The notes: a model not told the origin generated them from the letters alone. Counted from the stretch's first letter, positions 6,540-15,715 are shown. The stretch is DNA of 23,907 nt from CAZQEZ01 sp964592475 (GCA_964592475.1 CAZQEZ010000067.1:1-23907); one strand, 5' to 3'. Numbers and translations are program-made.

Positions 6540-7123
6540 TAGCCTGATTTGCTTTTCATTTTAATTTGTAAATTACGCTTTCCGTTCTGCAAATAACTTT
6601 TTACCTGCTTTACTGCAAAACCAGTAAGTTGAGCAATTTCCTGATAGCTTTTCTGCTCAAGGTAAAAATAACGGATGCAGGTTTGCTGCTCAATAGGTAA
6701 TGTCTCAATGATATGAAGCAACTGTTCAGTCAAATCTACTTTAGTATCATTATCCATTGGATGCATGAATGTTTTATTTTCCATATCATCATCCCATATT
6801 TTTTCTGCTTTATCCTTATTTTTCTGCTTTCGCAAATCCATTAGACAATGGTTACGCATTACCTGGTATATCCAACTACTAAAATCTCGTATTTCAAATT
6901 TTAACACCTTATCAGCCAACCGCTCGTAAACTTCCATTAATGCATCTTTGGCATCATCTTCATTTTGTAAATATTTAAGTCCCACACCCATGAGCAGATG
7001 AGCATAACGCTGATACAATACTGCCAACAACTTGCCATCTTCGGTTTCCCGAAATTTATGCAGTAATTCCGTATCTGAGTAGGCCTCTATGATTTTTTTT
7101 CTTTTGCTTGGCAAAAATTTCAT
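6539..7123 (-). CDS. ECF-family RNA polymerase sigma factor
   Basis: A 194-residue sigma-70 family protein of ECF type. Region 2 is visible in YQRYAHLLMGVGLKYL, DAKDALMEVYERL and FSSWIYQVMRNHCLMDLRK. Region 4 is LPIEQQTCIRYFYLEQKSY with the helix-turn-helix QEIAQLTGFAVKQVKSYL. Regions 1.1 and 3 are absent, as expected for ECF factors. It is encoded directly before its likely anti-sigma factor and divergently from a vWA/YfbK-like gene. Such trios recur in Bacteroidota, and the vWA gene is a plausible regulon member. No sigma-specific promoter could be identified in the 135-bp divergent region. Confidence 0.9.
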   Translation of the reverse strand: MKFLPSKRKKIIEAYSDTELLHKFRETEDGKLLAVLYQRYAHLLMGVGLKYLQNEDDAKDALMEVYERLADKVLKFEIRDFSSWIYQVMRNHCLMDLRKQKNKDKAEKIWDDDMENKTFMHPMDNDTKVDLTEQLLHIIETLPIEQQTCIRYFYLEQKSYQEIAQLTGFAVKQVKSYLQNGKRNLQIKMKSKSG

Positions 7124-7258
7124 CCGGCATTAATTAGCTGTTGTTCAAGACTACACGAAAATAAGTAAAAAAAATTCTTTTGATTATGGAATTTAAAACT
7201 TGCTTGCATCTTAACAATAAAAATAGAAATCAAGAAATCACTAAATCAAAAAACGAAA

Positions 7259-9112
7259 ATGAAAAGATTATTTTTTTTAGCCTTCACTGGAATGCTATTC
7301 TTATTGTCATTCAAAACTAATGAAGTTACTATCAGCGGATTAGTTACAGATAAAATGGGAAGTCCATTGAAAGGCGTGGTAGTTTCAGCAGTGGGACAAA
7401 ACGCGCAAACTAGCACCAATGTTAAAGGCCACTATGAAATATCCATTCCAGCCAATGTAACTAACCTGGTGTTTAAATCTCCGGGATACCAAACCAAGCA
7501 AGTAAAAATAGCAGGTAGGCAAATATTAAATGTGCAGCTTAGCACCGCTATCGTGGATGAAGTAGATAAAGACATTACTAAAAGCTCACCGAAACAAAAC
7601 CAGGTACAGCAATATGCAGCTGAAGAATCATTTGCAATTTCCACTGGTAGCACATACAATAGGAAATTGGCCGACCAGCCTTACCAACCTAACTATAATA
7701 CAGAAGAATACGCAAATATTGATGAAAATATATTTCATAGCCCGATTCATAAACCGCTCAGCACGTTTTCGATAGATGTAGATGCAGCTTCTTATAGCAA
7801 CATACGCCGATTTATAAATTATGGGCAACTGCCCCCTAAAGATGCAGTGCGCGTTGAAGAAATGATCAACTACTTCAATTATGATTATCCTCAGCCTGCT
7901 GGCGAGAATCCGTTTGCCATATATTCTGAAGTTTCTCAGTGTCCCTGGAATGATCAACACCAACTGGTACACATAGGTCTGCAAGGTAAAAACATTGACC
8001 GATCCAACCTTCCAGCGTCTAACCTGGTATTTTTATTGGATGTATCAGGCTCTATGAATTCTCCCGATAAACTTCCATTATTGAAATCAGCTTTTAAAAT
8101 GCTGGTAAACCAAATGAATGAAAATGACCGGGTAGCTATCGTGGTATATGCTGGCGCCGCGGGAGAAGTGCTTCCATCTACACCGGGAAATAACAAAGCA
8201 AAAATATTGGAAGCCATTGATAATTTATCTGCCGGTGGATCAACTGCAGGTGGCGAGGGAATAAAATTGGCCTATAAGATCGCTGCTGAAAACTTTATTG
8301 CCGAAGGTAATAATCGCATTATTTTGGCAACGGATGGTGATTTTAATATAGGAGTGAGTAGCGAAGGAGCAATGGAAGATTTGGTAGTGGAAAAAAGAAA
8401 ATCGGGTGTTTATTTAACTGTTCTCGGATTTGGTACTGGTAATTACAAAGATAACAAAATGGAAATTTTGGCGGATAAGGGTAATGGAAATTACGCCTAT
8501 ATCGACAACATCAATGAAGCCAAGAAAGTAGTTGTCAATCAAATGGCGGGCACGTTATTTACCATAGCCAAGGATGTAAAAATTCAAGTTGAGTTTAATC
8601 CTGCCAAGGTAAAAGCCTTTCGATTGATAGGTTATGAAAATAGAAAACTAAATGATGAAGATTTTAATGATGATAAAAAAGATGCAGGCGAATTAGGAGT
8701 TGGGCATACAGTAACAGCCCTGTATGAAATAATACCCCACGGTGTAAACAGTGATTTTGATAAAGGCATTGATGAATTGAAATATCAAAAAAATGTAGTA
8801 AGTGCAAAAAACGAAGAAATGCTTACCTTAAAATTGCGCTACAAAGCACCAGATGGTATGGCAAGCAAATTAATTACAAAATCGCTACAATACAGCAATG
8901 TAAGCAATGCCGAAGCATCAGAAAATTTTAGGTTTTCCGCGGCAGTTGCAGCCTTTGGCATGCTTTTGCGAGAGTCTGAATATAGCAACAACTACACTTT
9001 TACTGATGTATTTTCGCTTGCTCAAGAGTCTTTAGGAGAAGACAAAGACGGCTACCGAAGGGAATTTTTAGAAATGGTAGAGTCTTGTAAATTAATGGCT
9101 GTAAATGAATAA
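7259..9112 (+). CDS. YfbK-like von Willebrand factor A protein with carboxypeptidase-regulatory-like domain
   Basis: A 617-residue exported protein. A signal peptide (KRLFFLAFTGMLFLLSF) is followed by a carboxypeptidase-regulatory-like beta domain (about 24-95, ISGLVTDKMGSPLKGVVVSA), a linker, and the YfbK N-terminal region (STFSIDVDAASYSNIRR). The vWA domain spans about 255-430 with the metal-ion site DVSGS (Asp261, Ser263, Ser265) and ATDGDF. The rest matches the DUF3520-like C-terminal part of YfbK proteins. There is no lipobox Cys after the signal peptide. It probably sits in the periplasm or on the surface and binds a protein partner through the metal site. It is transcribed away from the ECF sigma/anti-sigma pair and ends at a strong terminator. 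Confidence 0.85.
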   Translation: MKRLFFLAFTGMLFLLSFKTNEVTISGLVTDKMGSPLKGVVVSAVGQNAQTSTNVKGHYEISIPANVTNLVFKSPGYQTKQVKIAGRQILNVQLSTAIVDEVDKDITKSSPKQNQVQQYAAEESFAISTGSTYNRKLADQPYQPNYNTEEYANIDENIFHSPIHKPLSTFSIDVDAASYSNIRRFINYGQLPPKDAVRVEEMINYFNYDYPQPAGENPFAIYSEVSQCPWNDQHQLVHIGLQGKNIDRSNLPASNLVFLLDVSGSMNSPDKLPLLKSAFKMLVNQMNENDRVAIVVYAGAAGEVLPSTPGNNKAKILEAIDNLSAGGSTAGGEGIKLAYKIAAENFIAEGNNRIILATDGDFNIGVSSEGAMEDLVVEKRKSGVYLTVLGFGTGNYKDNKMEILADKGNGNYAYIDNINEAKKVVVNQMAGTLFTIAKDVKIQVEFNPAKVKAFRLIGYENRKLNDEDFNDDKKDAGELGVGHTVTALYEIIPHGVNSDFDKGIDELKYQKNVVSAKNEEMLTLKLRYKAPDGMASKLITKSLQYSNVSNAEASENFRFSAAVAAFGMLLRESEYSNNYTFTDVFSLAQESLGEDKDGYRREFLEMVESCKLMAVNE

Positions 9113-9139
9113 GTATCGTCAAAAATAAGATACTGCAAT

Positions 9140-9170
9140 AAAAAAGGTGCCAATTACAGCACCTTTTTTT
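9140..9170. terminator. Bidirectional intrinsic terminator
   Basis: AAAAAAGGTGC and GCACCTTTTTT are perfectly complementary around the 8-base loop CAATTACA, with A and T runs on either side. It serves the vWA gene on the plus strand and the convergent thioredoxin-like gene on the minus strand. Confidence 0.85.
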
Positions 9171-9204
9171 AATTATCAATCACTATATAAACCTAATCCT
9201 ATAA

Positions 9205-9735
9205 TTACTTATTTGCATCTACAGTTTCTGATAACAGAATTTCACTAATGGCTTGCTCAATGGATTTTTTAGGTAAAGCACCCTGAGCCATTTGTGGTTG
9301 ACCTTCTTTAGGCACAAATAAAATAGAAGGAATACTTCTAATTCCAAAAACTGCTGCCAATTCTTGCTCTTTTTCAGTATCTATTTTATAAATTTTTATT
9401 TTACCTTCATATTCTTTACTCAATTCTTCAAGAATCGGAGCCACCATTTTACAAGGTCCGCACCAGTCGGCATAAAAATCTATGATACAGGGAAGATCTC
9501 CTTCATATTGCCATTCTTTATTTTTTTCGTAGTTAAATACTTTTTCTTGGAAAGTTTCTTTGGTTAAATGTTCCATAGTTTCTTCAGATTTTATTTTTTT
9601 ACTTTGTGTTTCTTTTACTTCATTAATTAAAAAAGTCGTTGGTGCTTCTTGTTTTAAATTCTGACTTTGGGAATTATTACAAGCACTTAAGCCAATGGTA
9701 AATAAAAGTATAATTAATGATATTCCTTTTGACAT
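9205..9735 (-). CDS. Thioredoxin-family lipoprotein
   Basis: Lipoprotein signal peptide: ISLIILLFTIGLSAC with the lipobox LSAC, lipid-modified Cys19. A linker of about 35 residues leads to one thioredoxin fold with YADWCGPCK (Cys92, Cys95) and the cis-Pro in RSIPS. Family function is thiol-disulfide exchange; the anchor places it on the periplasmic side of a membrane. An extra Cys at 83, nine residues before the active site, could be redox-sensitive. The open frame extends to a TTG at 9765, but that codon lies inside a perfect -7 promoter element, so ATG 9735 is chosen; GTG 9744 is the alternative. It appears to be a single-gene transcript. Confidence 0.85.
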   Translation of the reverse strand: MSKGISLIILLFTIGLSACNNSQSQNLKQEAPTTFLINEVKETQSKKIKSEETMEHLTKETFQEKVFNYEKNKEWQYEGDLPCIIDFYADWCGPCKMVAPILEELSKEYEGKIKIYKIDTEKEQELAAVFGIRSIPSILFVPKEGQPQMAQGALPKKSIEQAISEILLSETVDANK

Positions 9736-9761
9736 CTTTTTCACATTTAATAACCTAAACG

Positions 9762-9770
9762 GCAAACATA
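9762..9770 (-). promoter_or_regulatory. Bacteroidota -7 element for the thioredoxin lipoprotein
   Basis: The minus strand reads TATGTTTGC, a perfect TAnnTTTG followed by C. It ends 27 bp before the ATG at 9735 and rules out the longer reading frame as the real start. No clear -33 TTG was seen. Confidence 0.55.
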
Positions 9771-9839
9771 TAAAAATAGTTTCATATGTTCATTTATTTC
9801 TAAAGATTCTTTAACCATAACCTGAGTTTACCACTAAAA

Positions 9840-12452
9840 TCAAGCGCCCAATTGTCCTACCTGGTTTATTTTAGCTTCTAATATATTAAATACTTTACTG
9901 GTCATTTGGTTCAGTAATTGAATTTTGGCTGCTATTTGCTCCCAGGATAGAGAATCTATTTCATATTCAAGTTGCTTGAGTGAAGCTAAAACATTATTAG
10001 CTTTTACATGAGCAAACGAAGGTTGCATTTTGTGAGCCAGTGCAGTCACTCTTTGTTTGTTTTCTTCATCTAATGCATTATTCATTTGCAGCATATTTAA
10101 GCGGTTGTTACTGATCAAATCGGTAGTCATGCTTTTTACCATATCCCAATCACCATCGGCAAACTTCTCAAGATCTTGCAGCGAAACAGTTTCACTATCT
10201 TCGGTGGTTTCTCGATCATTTTCCAAATCCACATCTTCCTCAGGTTCAATTGCCACACTTAACTGCAAAGCCTGAGCAATTTTATTAAATAGGGCCTGTT
10301 CGGTAAAAGGCTTAAGCACAAAACCATCAAAGCATTCATAAGAAGCATCATGAAATACATTGGCAGTAATACACAAGAAGGGCACATCACTGTAATTTTG
10401 CAACTCTGATTTCACCTTTTTTACCAGCTCAATACCACTGATTTCCGGCATATTTACATCGGTTAGTACCAGGTCGTAATCATTATCTAATAAAAATTTT
10501 AAAGCTTCGGCCCCATTGCTAGCCAAATCCACTTCAACATCCCATTTTTTCAAGATGGTATGAAATAGCAATATATTGTATTCGTCATCATCAGCTACTA
10601 AAACTTTTTTGCCTTTGAGCAGAGTAAAATCGAAAGATAGAGGTGCTTCATGCTCCATATAATCTGCCAGGCTACCAACCGTAACCGGCAATTTAAGCGT
10701 GAAAGTCGACCCTTTTCCCACTTCACTTGCCACTGACAATTTACCACTCATCATATTTGCTAATCGTCTACTAATGGCTAAACCGAGGCCCGTTCCGCCA
10801 TACTGCCTGGTAATGGATGTATCTGCTTGTTCAAACCCTCGGAAAATTTGCATAATTTTATTTGGCGGAATGCCGGTACCTGTATCTCTTACTTCGAGTT
10901 CAAGCCACAATCTACCTTCTTCTCCGGGTAGCGCATTAGCAAAAATTGTTACTTTTCCCTGGTCAGTAAACTTGATCGCGTTACTTAACAGGTTTAGCAT
11001 AATTTGCTTTATCCTGAAAGCATCGCTCATGATGATAAGATCTGTATCGAATTGATACTGCTGCTCAAGAAATATTCCTTTTTCTTCCGCCTTTAATTTA
11101 AAAGTATGGTAAATTTCTTCTAATTCTTTATGAAGTTTTACCGGTACATTTTCTATGCTCAACTTGCCTGCTTCTAATTTAGAAAAGTCCAGAATGTCAT
11201 TTACGGTATTAAGCAAATGAACAGACGAGTTTTTAATGGCTTGAAAAAAATAATGCTGCTTTTCTTTGAGAGGTGTTTGGGCCAATTGATCAGTAAAACC
11301 TAAAATTGCACTTAAAGGTGTTCGGATTTCATGGCTCATATTGGCCAAAAATTCCTCTTTTACCCGGGCCAGTTTTTCGGCTTTGCGTTTGGCTTTTTCC
11401 AGCCTTTTCTTATAAAAATTCGATTTGGATATATCGCTGATTATAAGATAGATAAACACGGCACTTAATATCAGGCCTGCCAGACCCACGATAAAAATTA
11501 CATTTATCGATTTTTCCGCAAATGCTTTGCTTTGCCTGGTTTGGGTACTTGCCAGCCTCAGCTCTTCTTGCTGCAAATCCCTGAGCATGGTACGCATATT
11601 TTCCATGATCAAAATATCATCGAGCAACAGGTCATATTTTTTATTCGTGAGTAAAACATTAAAGCTGCTTTCCTGCTGTCTAAGATCGGCTAATATATCA
11701 ACTACCTTGTCTATTACTTTACTAGCATCTTCCTGGGTGATGATAGTATCGTACCTGATATGCTTTTGTGCTATGGTTTTTAAAGTATCTTTATTAATGG
11801 CAGGTGTTGTATTATCTTCTTTTTCCTGCTCATTTTTATTTTTCTTCTTTTTACTAAATAAATTACCTAAAAAATTAAAAACGGTACTTTCCTCTTTGTT
11901 TTTCTCATGCTTCTGATCAGATGTTACAGGTTTTAAGTCTGGCACCTGTAATTTCTCTGCCATACTTGTCGATTTTGTGGTTCGCATTGATTTGACAGAG
12001 TCTAATGCCTCTTTAGAAATTTTATCAATGGCGCGAGTCGAGAAATCTCTTTTCCGGGCTCTATTTTCAAGTTTTATAAAATCGGAAAAATTATGCGTCT
12101 TTTTATTCCATAAAATAGCAATAGAATCTATTTTTTCAAACTGGGATTCACTGTTACGAGTCATATTCTTTAATGAATCAATAATCTGATAAATCATATC
12201 ACTATTTTCATAATAGTTATTTAGGTACCTATTATGGCCTGTAAGCGTGTAGGAGCGAACAAATGTCTCGGTTTCTGAAATGTCAGTAAGCAATTTATTA
12301 ATAAGAATTAACTTTTGATCAGGTACACTGAGTTGATTGATTGACTGCTGTAGCTGTAAAAAATTACTTATCGTGTAAAAACTAACAATAAGCACTAATG
12401 ATGTAGCTAAGGCAAAACCGATAATTACTTTATTTTTTAACTTATCTTTCAT
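9840..12452 (-). CDS. Membrane hybrid histidine kinase (HisKA-HATPase-REC-HPt)
   Basis: An 870-residue sensor. TM1 is about residues 9-29 and TM2 about 317-340, with a helical sensor region between them that looks like a four-helix-bundle/CHASE3-type fold. The kinase core follows: HisKA NMSHEIRTPLS (His374), N-box LLSNAIKF, G1 DTGTGI and G2 GGTGLGLAIS. A receiver domain (acidic pocket Asp621-623, phospho-acceptor Asp665 in TDVNMPE, Lys in VLKPF) and a C-terminal HPt domain (His807 in AHKMQPS) complete a phosphorelay in one chain. The HPt output implies a separate response regulator, which is not encoded nearby. The sensor region has an odd Lys-rich insert (SKKKKNKN from residue 200). It is 78 bp downstream of another kinase gene on the same strand. 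Confidence 0.9.
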   Translation of the reverse strand: MKDKLKNKVIIGFALATSLVLIVSFYTISNFLQLQQSINQLSVPDQKLILINKLLTDISETETFVRSYTLTGHNRYLNNYYENSDMIYQIIDSLKNMTRNSESQFEKIDSIAILWNKKTHNFSDFIKLENRARKRDFSTRAIDKISKEALDSVKSMRTTKSTSMAEKLQVPDLKPVTSDQKHEKNKEESTVFNFLGNLFSKKKKNKNEQEKEDNTTPAINKDTLKTIAQKHIRYDTIITQEDASKVIDKVVDILADLRQQESSFNVLLTNKKYDLLLDDILIMENMRTMLRDLQQEELRLASTQTRQSKAFAEKSINVIFIVGLAGLILSAVFIYLIISDISKSNFYKKRLEKAKRKAEKLARVKEEFLANMSHEIRTPLSAILGFTDQLAQTPLKEKQHYFFQAIKNSSVHLLNTVNDILDFSKLEAGKLSIENVPVKLHKELEEIYHTFKLKAEEKGIFLEQQYQFDTDLIIMSDAFRIKQIMLNLLSNAIKFTDQGKVTIFANALPGEEGRLWLELEVRDTGTGIPPNKIMQIFRGFEQADTSITRQYGGTGLGLAISRRLANMMSGKLSVASEVGKGSTFTLKLPVTVGSLADYMEHEAPLSFDFTLLKGKKVLVADDDEYNILLFHTILKKWDVEVDLASNGAEALKFLLDNDYDLVLTDVNMPEISGIELVKKVKSELQNYSDVPFLCITANVFHDASYECFDGFVLKPFTEQALFNKIAQALQLSVAIEPEEDVDLENDRETTEDSETVSLQDLEKFADGDWDMVKSMTTDLISNNRLNMLQMNNALDEENKQRVTALAHKMQPSFAHVKANNVLASLKQLEYEIDSLSWEQIAAKIQLLNQMTSKVFNILEAKINQVGQLGA

Positions 12453-12530
12453 AAATAAAATGATGTGGATATACTTCCTTATTCTATCTATAACTTATAA
12501 AAGTAAGCAATTGTACATTATGATCTTATT

Positions 12531-14834
12531 TTATGAACCAGAAATAATTTCATTCATTTGACTTGCCATGTTGGGCATGGTGATAAAAATACGGGTTCCC
12601 TCTTTGGTAGAACTTTGTATATTTATTTTTCCATTCAATTTTTCTATTGATTGCTTCACTATATAAAGTCCAATTCCGGATCCGGTAGAAGTGTCTGAAC
12701 CACGGAAAAAGATATCAAATACCCTTGGTAACGTTTTAGGGTCGATACCCATACCGTTATCAATAAATTCGGCCTCCATCCGATTTTCATCAATTGAAAT
12801 TTTAATTTTTACATAATGCTCGTCTCTGGAGGGGTTGATGTATTGAATTGCATTGGCAATTATGTTTTTTGTGATATCTTTAAGCCGACTACCATCACTG
12901 TAAAATTCTTTATTTTGAATGTCAATGATAGGTTTTACTATTTTATGATTAGCCAAATGAGTTAGTTCTTCCCATACCTCGTTTACAACTTCCTGCATAT
13001 TTACTTGGCCGATGCTTACCGCCGTGTATAAGTTTTTAGAATGTGTAAGTATGTCGGAGATAAAATTATCAAGTTTTTCTACACGGTTTTTTATCATATG
13101 CAGGTATTGATCGTTTTCCTCATCCATTGGCTTTAACAATGAAAGCAAGCCCGCTATAGAAGACAAAGGTGAGCGAAGGTCGTGAGATATTTTATACACA
13201 AAATTGGTTAGCTCATTATTTCTGGTGCGTAAATCTTCTTCGGTTTTCTTCAGCTCCGTTATGTCCAATACAAACCCGAAGATTTTAACCACCTTTTCTT
13301 GTTGCCATATTTTAGCAGCTTTTACCTGTACTATTTTTTCTTGCTGTTTGTCTGGCTTAATTTTAAATTCTCTTTTTATTTCATCTACCTGCTTGTTTTG
13401 CATAAAGTTTTTAATAGCTGGAAGCAAGCTTTGATACTCATCTTGCAGTAAAAAAGATATGAAAAAGCTAGCGTCAACTTGCTTGTTTTCTTCAATGTTA
13501 AAAAGCTGATAGATCTCTGAGGAAAGAATCAAGTTTTTATTTTCAATCCAATATTCCCAACTACCCAGCTTAGCAAAATTTTGGGCTTGATTAAGTCTTT
13601 TTTCACTTTCCAGTAAATTCTTTTCCGCTATTTTACGAGAGGTTATATTTACTACCTGTATTAGCTTTTGTAAATGAGGACCAGCCTGTAATGAAGCCCC
13701 CTGCTCAATGGTATATAACAAATCACCGTTTTTGGTGATCAACCGCTTTTCTTCATTATAACTTAGCAGTTTCTGATCAAATATTTTTTTATCTATACCT
13801 TCATTTCTAACTACTTCATCAGGGTGAGCAATATCACTACTTTTTATGTTGTAAATTTCATTTTGATCGTAACCTGTAAGTATTAAAAAAGCTTGATTGA
13901 TTTTAGAAAAACTTCCATCTTGATTGATTATTGCCATGCCTATGGGCGCTTTCTCAAATAAAAGTTGGAAATGCTCTTTACTGGCAAAAAGTGCCTCCTC
14001 AGCAAATTTTTTAACAGAAACATCTACCAGCACTCCCTCCATTGCTATGGCATTGCCCTTATCATCTTGCTGAATCCAGCTTCTTTCTTGTATCCAACGC
14101 TGATTTCCATAAGGTGTAACTACTTTATACTCTGTAATGAAGTTTTCATTTTCTCCTGATATAACATAGTTTCTATAACTATTTTCTATTTGTGCATAAT
14201 CATCACCATTAATTAAAGCTTTAAATGAAGCCCTTTTTCCCAGCAACTCATTTGATTTAAACCCAAGCTGATTTATATTTTCCGATATAAAAATAAATGT
14301 ACGCTCCTGGTCAAGATGGCAACTAAATGCTATCGCAGGGCTATGATTGACAATTCTTACGAGTTCGTTATGTTTTTCGCTTATCTTTTGATAATCTGTT
14401 TGTTGAGAGGATTGGTTTTTAGGATCATTTGCTTCATCTATTTTTACCTGGGCCGTAAAATTTTTGCGCAAACCTATTTCCCTCACTACCCCCATTAGTC
14501 CAATGATTTCATTATTTTCATTAAATACCGGGGAATAATAACCTTCGTAAAACTCATTGATGCCGTGTTGCAAGATTTTATTAAAAGGCATTCCTTTAAT
14601 AATTTCAAATCCACCTCGTAGCACCTTTTTCAATTTCTGCATGAGATTAGAATTGTCTAGAGCTGGAAAAATGGTAGTAATTGTTACTCCTATACAATCA
14701 GCTTTTTGAACCCCAGAATATCGAACCATTTGCAGGTTCCATTCCGTGATTTTCAAATCAAGGTCAGTAGCAAAAATTCCATCTAAGCTACTATTAAGTA
14801 AAAAATTAATACGTTGATGATTTGATGAATCCAT
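12531..14834 (-). CDS. Cytoplasmic multi-PAS sensor histidine kinase
   Basis: A 767-residue kinase without transmembrane segments. About four PAS/PAC units precede the kinase: SSLDGIFATDLDLKITEWN at the start, then units beginning near NHSPAIAFSC, FEKAPIGMAIINQDGSFSKI and AKLGSWEYWIENKN. HisKA has KISHDLRSPLSS (His551). The ATPase domain has NIIANAIQY, DNGMGID and GSGIGLYIVK. PAS domains suggest sensing of a small ligand, redox state or light. The frame extends to TTG 14852, but ATG 14834 is preferred because it begins just before the first PAS domain. The hybrid kinase follows after 78 bp, so the two may share a transcript and a signalling pathway. Confidence 0.85.
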   Translation of the reverse strand: MDSSNHQRINFLLNSSLDGIFATDLDLKITEWNLQMVRYSGVQKADCIGVTITTIFPALDNSNLMQKLKKVLRGGFEIIKGMPFNKILQHGINEFYEGYYSPVFNENNEIIGLMGVVREIGLRKNFTAQVKIDEANDPKNQSSQQTDYQKISEKHNELVRIVNHSPAIAFSCHLDQERTFIFISENINQLGFKSNELLGKRASFKALINGDDYAQIENSYRNYVISGENENFITEYKVVTPYGNQRWIQERSWIQQDDKGNAIAMEGVLVDVSVKKFAEEALFASKEHFQLLFEKAPIGMAIINQDGSFSKINQAFLILTGYDQNEIYNIKSSDIAHPDEVVRNEGIDKKIFDQKLLSYNEEKRLITKNGDLLYTIEQGASLQAGPHLQKLIQVVNITSRKIAEKNLLESEKRLNQAQNFAKLGSWEYWIENKNLILSSEIYQLFNIEENKQVDASFFISFLLQDEYQSLLPAIKNFMQNKQVDEIKREFKIKPDKQQEKIVQVKAAKIWQQEKVVKIFGFVLDITELKKTEEDLRTRNNELTNFVYKISHDLRSPLSSIAGLLSLLKPMDEENDQYLHMIKNRVEKLDNFISDILTHSKNLYTAVSIGQVNMQEVVNEVWEELTHLANHKIVKPIIDIQNKEFYSDGSRLKDITKNIIANAIQYINPSRDEHYVKIKISIDENRMEAEFIDNGMGIDPKTLPRVFDIFFRGSDTSTGSGIGLYIVKQSIEKLNGKINIQSSTKEGTRIFITMPNMASQMNEIISGS

Positions 14835-14868
14835 TGATAATTTATCAGACAAAGGAATTATTGGAATA

Positions 14869-14876
14869 CAAAGTTC
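14869..14876 (-). promoter_or_regulatory. Possible -7 element for the PAS kinase
   Basis: The minus strand reads GAACTTTG, matching TAnnTTTG except at the first base. It lies about 35 bp before ATG 14834. This is a weak call. Confidence 0.3.
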
Positions 14877-14960
14877 TTAAAATAATTGAATAATCCAACG
14901 ATGCCTAACTTATCGGCCTTAAAGTCAATGTAATAGAACACGTTGAAATAACAAAGACAT

Positions 14961-14991
14961 AAAAAAAGCCAAGCACTATAAAGTACCTGGC
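14961..14991 (-). terminator. Intrinsic terminator of the small secreted protein gene
   Basis: On the minus strand GCCAGGTACT pairs with AGTGCTTGGC (two G-U pairs) around a TTAT loop, followed by seven T. It lies 20 bp after the stop of the gene at 15012-15413. Confidence 0.75.
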
Positions 14992-15011
14992 CGTTTCAAA
15001 TTAAGTATCAC

Positions 15012-15413
15012 TTAATTTTTACTCACAAATTTATCATACAACTCATATTCTTTTACTCCATAGGATTTATTGGCTATGGAATAATATCTATCTGCAATTA
15101 ATATATAATCAAAGGGCTGGTCCTTATGATTTATTTCATACCAAATTATTTTTTTGCTTTCAGGCATCAAATATTCCCTTTTTGTATACAACATTCCCTC
15201 GGAACTTACATAGGTGCCAATTTTAAAATCACAATCAAAAACTCTATTGTTCATCACAACAACCGAGTCATTTAAAATTATAGTTTGATTATATGGCTGA
15301 TTTAAACTACTCTCATCTGGCACTATTTTCATTTTTACTGTCTGAGCATTACCCTCTACACGCGATAGCACGATGATTAGAAAAAATAAAACTATTTGAA
15401 TAAATGTTTTCAT
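15012..15413 (-). CDS. Secreted protein of unknown function
   Basis: A 133-residue protein not recognised as a family member. Residues 1-24 are a Sec signal peptide (FIQIVLFFLIIVLSRV, then a likely cleavage after GNAQ). The mature part, about 109 residues, is mainly beta-strand-like and rich in Tyr, Ile and Asp, with one Cys in DCDFK. There is no lipobox. A perfect -7 promoter element lies 29 bp upstream and a good terminator follows, so it is a single-gene transcript and very probably real. It is divergent from the WG-repeat gene. Confidence 0.7.
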   Translation of the reverse strand: MKTFIQIVLFFLIIVLSRVEGNAQTVKMKIVPDESSLNQPYNQTIILNDSVVVMNNRVFDCDFKIGTYVSSEGMLYTKREYLMPESKKIIWYEINHKDQPFDYILIADRYYSIANKSYGVKEYELYDKFVSKN

Positions 15414-15441
15414 AATGTAATTTTTGCTTAAAACCTGTATT

Positions 15442-15450
15442 GCAAATATA
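15442..15450 (-). promoter_or_regulatory. Bacteroidota -7 element for the small secreted protein
   Basis: The minus strand reads TATATTTGC, a perfect TAnnTTTG followed by C, 29 bp before the ATG. Confidence 0.55.
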
Positions 15451-15686
15451 CTATTTATTATTGTAATATTTATATTAATTGGTGTTAATATATAACTTAT
15501 CTAATAAATAATATTACATTTATAATTTTTAAATAACGTAACAAGAAACAACCTTAGGCCAATAGAAGTAATTCTGCTTCTCAATAATCTTATAATTGAG
15601 GTTCAGCAAATTAAGGTTTTCTATACACAAAATTTGTAAAAGAAAATGATTGTAAGTAATATAGCGTTTAGTTACCGATGGATGTT

Positions 15687-15694
15687 TATATTTG
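15687..15694 (+). promoter_or_regulatory. Bacteroidota -7 element for the WG-repeat gene
   Basis: TATATTTG is a perfect consensus match 22 bp before ATG 15716. It overlaps an upstream in-frame TTG (15692), so that codon is unlikely to start translation. Confidence 0.55.
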
Positions 15695-15715
15695 AGGTGG
15701 AAGAAGAATAATAAG

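Larger units (their letters stand above)
15414..15715. other. Divergent intergenic region with two promoters
   Basis: About 300 bp separating two divergent secreted-protein genes. Each end holds a -7 element (15442-15450 minus, 15687-15694 plus). The middle is AT-rich, with no convincing gene or hairpin seen. An open minus-strand frame across part of it has no coding character. Confidence 0.6.

Noticed and set aside
9798..9813. Small dyad TAAAGA/TCTTTA upstream of the thioredoxin gene as a terminator for the hybrid kinase
   Set aside because: The stem is short and all but two pairs are A-T, and no T run follows.
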